Assembly: GCA_001643675.2 (NCBI GenBank)
Contig: LSRY02000001.1
Coordinates: forward strand, 1,607,501-1,671,500
Length of the DNA: 64,000 nt
DNA from: Monocercomonoides exilis
Taxonomy: Eukaryota > Preaxostyla > Oxymonadida > Polymastigidae
Reading direction: 5' to 3'
Under the pieces are notes generated by a model, which was not told where the DNA came from, searched no databases, and was given only the letters and a program-made list of their open reading frames with translations. Shown here one piece after another: positions 1-8,096 of the stretch. The position numbers and the translations under genes are program-made. Position 1 is the stretch's first letter. Every line of letters begins with the position of its first letter.

Positions 1-341
1 TAAAACAACACAGAATCGAGGCACACATACATCCCAAGCCAAATAGTTTTTTCGCACTCAAAAATATATCGAACCCAATTTGTTTCGATTTTTAGTTTTC
101 TTTTAATGGATTCAATCTGTTGAAATAATTGTGGAGAAATATTTGGATGCGCGTAATGATTTTTGATTTGTTTATTATCATTAGAATACTTCCTATCTTT
201 GTGCGTCTCGAAAGAAACTGATTCATATGAGAAATTGCTTTTCTGAGACGGTGAAAAGGCCTCTATTTTTGGTGATGTTAGACCAACAAGATTCAAAAAT
301 GATGAGGATGTTGGAGTTTTAGGGGCATTGATTGTTTCCAT
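1..341 (-). CDS. N-terminal part of an unknown protein (cut by the window edge)
   Basis: An open frame on the minus strand starts at an ATG at 341 and runs without a stop to the left edge, giving about 113 residues. The first half is polar and rich in Ser, Thr and Pro (it begins METINAPKTPTSSSF). The second half ends in a hydrophobic, Cys- and Trp-containing stretch (WVRYIFECEKTIWLGMYVC) that could begin a membrane segment. No family is recognised. An intron could lie inside the visible part, which would change the C-terminal reading. It is co-oriented with the calreticulin gene, whose stop lies about 525 bases upstream of this ATG. Confidence 0.4.
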   Translation of the reverse strand, partial: METINAPKTPTSSSFLNLVGLTSPKIEAFSPSQKSNFSYESVSFETHKDRKYSNDNKQIKNHYAHPNISPQLFQQIESIKRKLKIETNWVRYIFECEKTIWLGMYVCLDSVLF

Positions 342-866
342 TTCTGGTGAAACAAGAAAAAAAAAAGATATTTAACAAAAAAATTAGGGGTAAAGAAAAT
401 TGAGTCAAAATGCGAAAAGGTTCAAAACATAAAAAACAAATAATGTGATTGATATTTTATTGAAAGTTTTTCATATTTCTTGTTTCGTTTCTGATATAAG
501 AACATATTTCTTTCAGAATTAATTGACATAAAAATTATATACTCTTTTCACAGTCTCATGTCAACCAGTGAACCACTTAGGTTGAAATTTTATCAAATGG
601 ATGACGAATACAATTTAATATCACAAAATCGGATATAAATAAATGAGATTTTATTCTTGTTGATTTTATAAGAACAAAGAAATTGTAAGTGTCTAATAAA
701 CATTTCTTTTAGCACGCAACTGTTGCAGTATATAACAAAATTAGTAGATCAAATAGAGATATAGACAAAAATCACGCAAAAATAAATGAAATGCATTTAA
801 TACACTTTAACTTTTTCTTTTCTTCATTTCTTTTTTATTCATTGCAATGGTTTTTTTTTTTTCCTC
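342..866. other. AT-rich spacer, no gene seen
   Basis: About 525 bases between the truncated gene and the calreticulin stop codon. It holds the presumed promoter of the first and the 3' UTR of the second. I see no RNA gene or repeat. Confidence 0.6.
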
Positions 867-2279
867 TTACAAATCGTTAAGATAAAATTCATCATCCTCA
901 TCGCCTTGTGGCACTTCGACATCTTCTTCATCGTCATGCTTCAGATCAAAGCGCTTCTGCAGTTTCTCGTCTCTCTTCTTCTTGTCTCTCACTTTCCTAT
1001 CAGCCTGTCTTCTCAGTTCTTCTGCTTCCCATCCAGGCTCTTCTACTTCTCTCTGCTTCTTAAACGTTGCATTGAAAAAGGCATCAAACTCTGCTTCATC
1101 GTCTCCAATAAATATGTTATCGAAGATGGTTCCTGATTGAACTTGCCAGATATCAATAGCCACATATCTGAACCAAATGCTCTGCCTTCTTTCTTTTTCT
1201 TCAGTGAGTTGCATGTTTGGCACACGAGGCTTTTGCCAAGGACCCATCCACATCGGATTGGCAATTGTTTTCTGAATCCACTCACCTCTATATAGAGGAT
1301 TACGAATAATTGGACGATACCATTCTCCATCAACAGTATCATTCCAATCCTTCATCTTTGTGGCATTTGGATCTGGAATATACTTCGGCTGATCCCAATC
1401 AGCTGGTTTAATATCTTTTGGATCTGGTATTTCTTCTCGGTCATCCCATTCTTCTGGCTTCTCTGCATCAGGATCCTCAACCTAGAATGTTTATCATAAA
1501 TAATGGAATATTAATTTTTCTTTTTTAAAAAAATTGAACATACAAATCGAGGTGTGTACCAATTGCCCCACTGATCCTGAAATTCACCCCAATTCTCTTT
1601 TTTGATATCTGTTTGCAAAACATATGATCCGTTTGCGTACAATTTGATTGCATACAAATGGGTCTCTTTGTCATCCTTGGATCTGATACGTGCTCTTGAT
1701 TTCTGTTCTCTTCCTTCATGTCTGAAAATCGCATGAACTTGATCGTTGATTGATCCACATGTATCAGGCCCAAACATCAATTCAAATGGAGTATCACCGT
1801 TAAAGTTTTCTTGGTCAAATGGCTCATTGAAAAACTTCAGATATGATCCTGAACATTTAATATCTTGAGTTTGTGTCACTGTAAATCCAATGAAAAGATT
1901 CTTTCGAAAGTTTGTGACAGTTTCTCCAATGTCTGCGCTGATATGATAATATCTTTCATCTTGCGATGTCTTCAATCCTTTTGAAGCTTCGAGATGATAG
2001 TACTTTGGAGGTCTTTCCCATGTGAATTTACCAGCTTTGTTTTCCTCTTGATGTGCAGTACTATATTTCCATCTTTGTGGCCATGTGTCTATAAAATATC
2101 AAATTTAGAAATCCCGTTTTTGCATTAATATTGTTTTTAAAACAATTTTTAAAAATCATCAAATAGGAAGCAAATAAATATAATAAGCACTAAAATGAAA
2201 TAAACATACAATCAAATTGTTCAGCAAAATAAACTTTTGCTTCCACTGAAATGAGAAAACCCAAAAAAGCCAAAAACAT
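867..2279 (-). CDS. CALR: Calreticulin, ER lectin chaperone (3 exons)
   Basis: Exons on the minus strand are 2210-2279, 1544-2088 and 867-1481; the introns start GTATGT and end TATAG and CTAG. The joined frame is 1230 bases, 409 residues. Residues 1-15 form a signal peptide (MFLAFLGFLISVEA). The N-domain shows the family signatures YFAEQF, KTSQDERYY and KDDKETHLY. The P-domain has three proline repeats of the type KPEEWDD, IPDPKDIKPADWD and IPDPNATKMKDWND, followed by GEWYRP, YRGEWIQ and MGPWQKP. The tail is charged and shorter than in animals. Known for the family: Ca2+-dependent binding of monoglucosylated glycoproteins in the ER lumen. Odd: the protein ends in YLNDL rather than a canonical KDEL or HDEL. 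It is calreticulin rather than calnexin because no membrane segment follows the P-domain. Confidence 0.95.
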
Positions 2280-2803
2280 GATCGAATATTGATCCGTTGC
2301 ATAAAATGATTATCAGCGAAACGAATTTTTCAAACTTTTTTTTGTCAATAAATCTGCAACAAGGAATGAAGAAGAACAATAATGTCTGTTATTTGTTATT
2401 TTTGTTTTTATGTTTTGAAAATTGATTTTCTCTCATTTAAGTTTTTTTTGAAATTTTTGTTTTCAATAATTAAATACTACTCATAAGCGCACAAATAATT
2501 GTTCAATCTCAGCAAGTGCATAATTTTTGTTCTGGTTTTGTTGGAAATCTCTGATATTCAATTAAAAGTTTATATCATTGTCCCCTCTTATTTTGGAGAA
2601 AAATGTTGAAAAAAATCTTATTTAGCTGCTTATTAAATTAGTAAATCTCAATAACTCTCGTTAAAAGCAGTAAAACAAAATAAAAGAAAGTTAAAAAAGA
2701 AAAAGAAAATACAACGAAAAAGTTACTAATGCTAACTAAACAATAACTCTGGTTAATCATCAAGGCGTTATGCCAATCTAAAAGTTATAATCTCAAAATT
2801 CAT
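2280..2803. other. AT-rich spacer, no gene seen
   Basis: About 524 bases between the calreticulin start and the stop of the LysM gene, both on the minus strand. It must contain the calreticulin promoter. No other feature is recognised. Confidence 0.6.
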
Positions 2804-4153
2804 TTACGCAACGACTGAATACTTTCCTGCATCTCTGGTGTCGCCTTTGCCAGTAAATTTCAGTGTGCTCTTTCTAACAGTTCCGGAAGTTGCCCATTGT
2901 TCAACAACAACCATGCCAGAGGACGTCATGCTGTGGAAGAAGCATCCGTGATTTCCGTGGTTCCAGTTAGGATATCTTCCATCGAAGAAAGTTGCAATGG
3001 CACAGCCCTTTTTCGGGTATTGGGTAGGTGTGATCTTTGGCCCTTCTCTCCATGTTTTTACCAGACCAATATCTTTGCAGAACCACTGAACAAGAACAAC
3101 ACATTGGCCATTGCCATATGTTTTGTGTCCAACGATTGAGTCAACATCCCCAGGGAAATAGTGCCCTCCTGTTACTGGTGCATCTGGTTCCGGTTGTGGC
3201 TTTGGAGGTTGAGGTTGTGGTGGTTGTGGTTTTGGTGGCTGCGGCTTGGGTGGCTGAGGTTTTGGTGGTTGAGGCTTTGGGCCATTTCCGGGAATCTTCA
3301 ATTTTTGTCCAACATATATTAAATTCGGATTAGAGATACCATTCAAATCAGCAATAGCTTTGACTGTTGTTCCATATTGTTTTGCAATTTTTGATAATGT
3401 ATCTCCCGCTTTCACAGTATATATAATATAATCATCACTTGGTGTTGGTTTTGGAGGCTGGGGCTTGGGAGGTTGTGGTTTTGGTGGTTGTGGTTTTGGT
3501 GGTTGAGGCTTTGGTTTTGGTGGTTGAGGCTTTGGTTTTGGTGGTTGAGGCTTTGGTTTCGGAGGTTGTGGCTTTGGTTTTGGTGGTTGTGGCTTTGGTT
3601 TCGGAGGTTGTGGCTTTGGTCTTGGTTTGGGGGTTGGTTTTGGAGATGGCTTTGGTTTCGGAGGTTGTGGCTGAGGCTTCGGTCTTGGTTTTGGAGATGG
3701 CTTTGGCTTGGGTGAAGGTTTAGGCTTTGGCTTTGGTGTGGGTTTTGGTTTTGGTTTTGGAGTTGGTTTTGGTTTAGGCTTTGGAGATGGTTTTGGTTTT
3801 GGCTTTGGCTTTGGTGATGGCTTTGGTTTAGGCTTTGGAGATGGCTTAGGCTTTGGCTTAGGCTTTGGGGATGGTTTGGGCCTCTTTGCTCCATCAATAT
3901 CTTCATCTTCTTCGAGATCAACTTCGTTATTCGCAAAAGAATCGCCTCCGTTTTCATCAAAATCATCCTCATCTATCATTTCATCTGCTTCTTCATCTAT
4001 GGTATCTTCGAATACAATGGAAGGCTCATCTTGAAAAGCAATCTGCTCCTGAACAAACTCAGTTCCATTTATTTTATAATCATCATTCTCTTGTTCAAAT
4101 TCGACGAATTCTTGGGCAAACGCCGAAATGAAAAATATGCTCCACAAAAGCAT
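2804..4153 (-). CDS. Secreted LysM plus BPSL0067/NlpC-P60-like peptidoglycan hydrolase
   Basis: A single exon of 449 residues. Residues 1-13 are a signal peptide ([13 protein letters not shown]). An acidic linker (14-90) precedes a long Lys-Pro repeat region (about 91-237: KPKPSPKP and PQPPKPKP units). Residues about 239-288 are a LysM domain with [17 protein letters not shown] and [13 protein letters not shown]. After a second Pro-rich linker, residues about 328-449 match the BPSL0067 family, a CHAP/NlpC-P60-like cysteine peptidase fold: [12 protein letters not shown] carries the candidate nucleophile Cys, GNHGCFFH the candidate His, and [13 protein letters not shown] and VVVEQW are also typical. 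LysM binds peptidoglycan GlcNAc, so the protein probably cleaves bacterial cell walls in the phagosome or outside the cell. The catalytic domain is otherwise bacterial, so lateral transfer is inferred. Activity is not proven by sequence. Confidence 0.85.
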   Translation of the reverse strand: MLLWSIFFISAFAQEFVEFEQENDDYKINGTEFVQEQIAFQDEPSIVFEDTIDEEADEMIDEDDFDENGGDSFANNEVDLEEDEDIDGAKRPKPSPKPKPKPKPSPKPKPKPSPKPKPKPKPSPKPKPKPTPKPKPKPTPKPKPKPSPKPKPSPKPRPKPQPQPPKPKPSPKPTPKPRPKPQPPKPKPQPPKPKPQPPKPKPQPPKPKPQPPKPKPQPPKPQPPKPQPPKPQPPKPTPSDDYIIYTVKAGDTLSKIAKQYGTTVKAIADLNGISNPNLIYVGQKLKIPGNGPKPQPPKPQPPKPQPPKPQPPQPQPPKPQPEPDAPVTGGHYFPGDVDSIVGHKTYGNGQCVVLVQWFCKDIGLVKTWREGPKITPTQYPKKGCAIATFFDGRYPNWNHGNHGCFFHSMTSSGMVVVEQWATSGTVRKSTLKFTGKGDTRDAGKYSVVA

Positions 4154-4817
4154 CTTTCAATTATATGATCAGAACAACCTTAGTTTATATGAAAACTGTT
4201 TCTATTCAAATTTGTTCATCTTATTAAACGAAATTGATAAACTAATTATTCAAAATTAATTAAATTGAATATTTTTTATTAAATAACATTTTGTGAAAAA
4301 TTTGTTTTTGGTTGAGTGCCAGAAAGTGATAAAAATATTATATTTTTACATTATTTGTACAAAAAATGAGAATTTGAATCCCGATTTTAATTGTTTTTCT
4401 ATAAATAGAAAATTTTCTGATTTTTTCAGAAAAAAATCATCATTATGGAAATAAGATAATTGACAAATTATTTCTCCTCACATTGAAAAATTATTAATTA
4501 CACAATCAAGAAACAATATTTATGAAAAATTGAATTTTGATAAACAATTTAATACAGATATCGCATAAAATACAGAACAAGATCGATTTCATAATAACTG
4601 CAAGAGGAATAATTCTGACAATATTCCTCTAAATACATCTCATTAATGCAAACTCATTTTATATGTAAGACTTTCAAAGTAGCTTCATTTGTGCTCAAAA
4701 ATTTTTATTATTGAAATCTCAAATAAACTAAAAAAAATAATTTTTCACAAAATATTTTTTTAAAAAAATACTCAATTCTTTTAACTTTGAATAATTAGTT
4801 TATCAATTTCGAATAAT
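4154..4817. other. AT-rich spacer, no gene seen
   Basis: About 660 very AT-rich bases between the LysM gene start and the left flank of the transposase remnant. Nothing beyond the presumed promoter of the LysM gene is recognised. Confidence 0.55.
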
Positions 4818-6352
4818 TGGGACAAAATATGAGACTTCATGCATTTTCTTTGAAAAATTATGGACCTTCGATGAACTTTTAGTGATCAAAAATTTTGAAA
4901 AAAATTTGTTTATTTTTTGACAAATAAGTGAGGAAACAAAATATTTTGTTGGAAAGTCAATGAGACCTGTTTGCAGATTTGAAAATCAAATATATTTTGC
5001 AATCTGATGTAGGATTATAATGTTATAAAAGAAAAAAAATTTTTTTGTTTTGTCCAATAAAGGCTTGAAAGTCCGTATTTTTTCACCATTTGTTTTTGTT
5101 TTCAATTTATTTAATTCAACTTTGTTTGAAAATGTGATTGAAGATGAAGAATCAGAGATTATTGAAGATGCTTCACCAATAAAAAAAAATTCAAAATCTG
5201 CGGTTTATTCCTTCTTGCGAAATCAACTCGAATGAAAATTACAAAAGCCAAAAAAATTTTGGAATAAAATCATCTTGAAGCATCTTGGCAGGACGTTTTG
5301 AAACATTGGGATGAAACGCTTGACAATCTGCATTCAAAACACAAATACCGAAGTGAGTTGATCTATGATGAAGATGAAACACCACTGAGATTATCTGATA
5401 ATTGCATAAAACCAGTTGCGATATCCTCGGAGTCTCCATCAGCCTATTGCCTTGATCCTTCTGGAGTGAGAAATGCGAAACTTGTGGCTGGTGTTGCCTC
5501 AGATGGGTTTTCTATGCCCACAATTGTTCTTTGGTCGAGTTCCAATATTCAGAAAGAGTTGACTCCTTTGCTATCTCCCTCGCTTTGTGTGTTGAGCAAT
5601 ACTAACTGTTTGATGAACTTTAATCTATTCAAACGATACTCTTTGCGTGATCTGCTTGAAATAATATTAGAAAGAAAGAAAAGAATAAAATTAACGAAAG
5701 AATGATGTTTGCTATTTGTTAATTCGCACAGTTCTCGCACAAACCCTGTTATTTGGGGAAAGTTTATCGAATCAAATGAAGACGTTATCACATTTGTTCC
5801 TCACATATCACATATTTCACAGCCTCTCGATAGAGGTGTTTTTGCTATTCTTAAATCAGTTTTAAATTCATCAATAGAAGTCCCTCAATCTTCAACTGCT
5901 TCTTTCAACAGAAAGGCTTTGTCAGACATCCTTCCTCAAGCTCTTCACTCTGCATTCGCTCCATCAGTTATAAAGAATGCCTTTGATGCAAGCGGAGTTT
6001 TTTTCAAATCATCAGGCCAGTTTTACGTAAAATGCCCAAGCACTTTTCATTTCCTTTGTCAACTTATTCAAATCATTTTGATTTTTACGGAAAACTGCTC
6101 ACAAACGAAGATTTCTGTGAAAAGTGGGGAGAAGATATTTTTATTCGAAAAAGAGCGAAATATTTTGATGCCGAAGAAGAAACAGATAACATTGAAGAAA
6201 CTCTTCCATTAAAATCAAAGAATAAAAGAGTTTATCGAAGAATTTTGCATGATGATTTGGAAAATATCGAAGAAGAAAATTTTGCAGATCAAAGTTCAGG
6301 AAAAAGAAAAATTCGAAGACTATTTGACCCAAGTTTTGTTTATTTTTGCTAA
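4818..6352 (+). mobile_element. Decayed pogo/Tigger-like DNA transposon
   Basis: The left flank begins TGGGACAAAATATGAGACTTCA, which closely resembles the ends of the foldback element at 23513-23996. It leads into the transposase remnant at 5268-6352. A matching right terminal repeat was not found, so the right end is set at the end of the coding remnant and is uncertain. Confidence 0.55.
5268..6352 (+). pseudogene. Transposase remnant, DDE_1 (pogo/Tigger) family
   Basis: The readable frame starts near 5268 (SWQDVLKHWDETL), passes YDEDETPLRLSDNC, which corresponds to the first catalytic Asp block, and meets an in-frame TGA at 5703-5705. It resumes in the same frame with LLFVNSHSSRTNPVIWGKF and VPHISHISQPLDRGVF, typical of pogo/Tigger/CENP-B-type transposases. 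It then shifts frame near 6030 to end with a Lys- and Glu-rich tail at 6352. The second catalytic block normally reads V-D-x-H-S; here Asp is replaced by Asn. An upstream piece (5050-5235) may be the degraded N-terminus. The stop, the frameshift and the lost Asp show that it is inactive. Confidence 0.8.
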
Positions 6353-6674
6353 TTGAGTCTGCATTTTTTGTTCTTTTTTTCTTTCAAAAAATTGGTTCCA
6401 ACAAAAACACTGACCTATTCACATTCATCATCAATTTTTTTAAAGAAATTATTTCACTTAAAAATTTTTTAAATTCATATCCACACATACAATTATTTTT
6501 ATGTGATTGATCAATTTGCTCCATGAACATATTTTTTTAGAAATTGTTCTCAAAGAACAAAAGATATAACCTTTAAAAAATTCTAAATTTAATTAACATT
6601 TTATTTTTCAGATAACCAGAGTCTCCAAACGTAAATACATGTTAAAAAGAAGTCCATTTTATTTAATTAGTTAA
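6353..6674. other. Spacer between transposon remnant and eS8 gene
   Basis: About 320 AT-rich bases with no recognisable gene. It contains the 3' UTR of the eS8 gene. Confidence 0.5.
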
Positions 6675-7604
6675 CTATTTGTTTCCCTTCTTCTTTCCGA
6701 CTTTCTTTGAATAGAATTCAAGTTCTGGACCTTCCAAGATATATCCATCAGCTCTTCCGCATTGACCTGGACGTGATGAAATGCGTGCAAGAAGTCTTCC
6801 AGACTGAAATTGTGCAGCAAGGGCTTCAGAGAGTGATCTGTGTTTATTACGCAATTGCATTTTGCGATGAAGATGGTCTGACATCTTCTTAACAGTTTCC
6901 TTTTCGGCTGCTTTCTCTTTTCCTCCTTTTTTGTCCTTCTGAGCTTTGGAAATCTTCTTTTTACCAATTGAGACGCCATAATGTTTCTCATACCAGGCCG
7001 CAAAAGGTGAAGCATCGATTTCAACAATGCATCCTTTGACGAGAACTTTCATTCTCACAAGCTCCTGTCAGTTAATCATGAAAATTAATAACAAAAATTT
7101 CAACAAATAGAGTACATATTTCATTATTTATTTATATATAAAATCACAAACATTGTTCGATGCATTGTAAACAACATTCAAAATTCTGCACTTGCGTGTT
7201 GTGACTAAATTTAATTTTAAAAAGAAATACTTTATTAACAAAAGCAAATATAAAGAATTATTTACCTTCAGAACCCCATGAAAAGTTTCCAGTTTCAAGG
7301 CGAAGAGCTCTGTGCTTGATGATTCCTCCACGGCAACGTACTGGATGGACACGAACACCACCAAGATGGGTCATTGCAGCTGGACGACCAATTTCATACT
7401 TTCTCTTTTTCCTCCACTCCTTTTGTTTGCCGCTTGTTGCACGGCGTTTGTGAATTGAGTCTCTGGTAATTCCTTTCAAATTATTCAAATATTATTAACA
7501 TACAATAAGTGTAAAATATCAAAAATTGAAAAAATTCGAAACGTTGTTATGAAATGTTAATAAATATTTAAATTCAAGAAGGAATCAAAAAACATCAAAC
7601 CCAT
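6675..7604 (-). CDS. RPS8: Ribosomal protein eS8 (RPS8), 4 exons
   Basis: Exons on the minus strand are 7601-7604 (only ATG plus one base), 7266-7472, 7152-7204 and 6675-7064. The introns start GTTTGA, GTAAAT and GTTTGT. Joined length is 654 bases, 217 residues, close to the usual 205-210. Family signatures run in order: [73 protein letters not shown] and [15 protein letters not shown]. eS8 is a structural protein of the 40S subunit. The ATGG mini-exon was deduced because it is the only upstream ATG with a fitting donor and phase. It is divergently placed to the Rho GEF gene. Confidence 0.93.
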
Positions 7605-8096
7605 TCAAATTAACCTAATTAAGGTTGATGTAACATAATTATTTTGTTTGATTTATTGCAAATTTGATCAGAGAAATATGATAAGGTTTTGCTATTATTT
7701 TGCATGTTAGTATAATAATTCTATGCTATTTATATTTTATAACGAATCGAAACTTTAAGCGTGGTGTTGAATGTTATTTTTGTATTTGCATTTGCGCTCA
7801 GTTCGTTTATCCTTTATCATTTTATCACTCCAAAACCAAAAGGATGTAAGTCGGAAAAATTGATATCAAAATCTGTTAAAATTATGAGAAAGGTTTTGTT
7901 AGTTATTACAATTGTACAACTATATTTTGAATCGGTGACTTGTTAAAAAATTTTTATTTAGCTGCATCTTCTTTCAAACTCATTTGCCGATGCTGTTTTG
8001 GAACAACTAAGTTTGACTTTTATATAAAAAATTTCTAGACAGAAATATTTCAAACTTCAAAATTCAGATCGTAATTCTTATCCAGTTAAACCTCAT
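7605..8096. other. Region between eS8 and GEF; likely holds 5' exon(s) of the GEF
   Basis: The frame of the GEF stays open upstream of 8097 to acceptor-like sites TTTCTAG (ending 8038) and TTCAG (ending 8067). A hydrophobic open stretch at 7761-7845, followed by GTAAGT, has the right phase to join the 8067 acceptor, but no ATG lies in its frame. The true first exon is therefore unresolved. Confidence 0.35.

Noticed and set aside
3412-4131. Long plus- and minus-strand frames overlapping the Lys-Pro repeat gene
   Set aside because: They are by-products of the low-complexity repeat (Gly-Phe, Leu-Gln or Trp-Leu runs) and have no domain or start context; the minus-strand LysM gene explains the region.
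5703-5705. In-frame TGA read as a possible recoded codon
   Set aside because: The same locus also has a frameshift and a lost catalytic residue, and all intact genes here use TGA, TAA and TAG as stops; simple decay is enough.
7761-7945. Membrane-protein gene before the GEF
   Set aside because: The frame begins with GTG, has no ATG in frame and is followed by a donor-like GTAAGT; it may be part of a GEF 5' exon but cannot stand as a gene.
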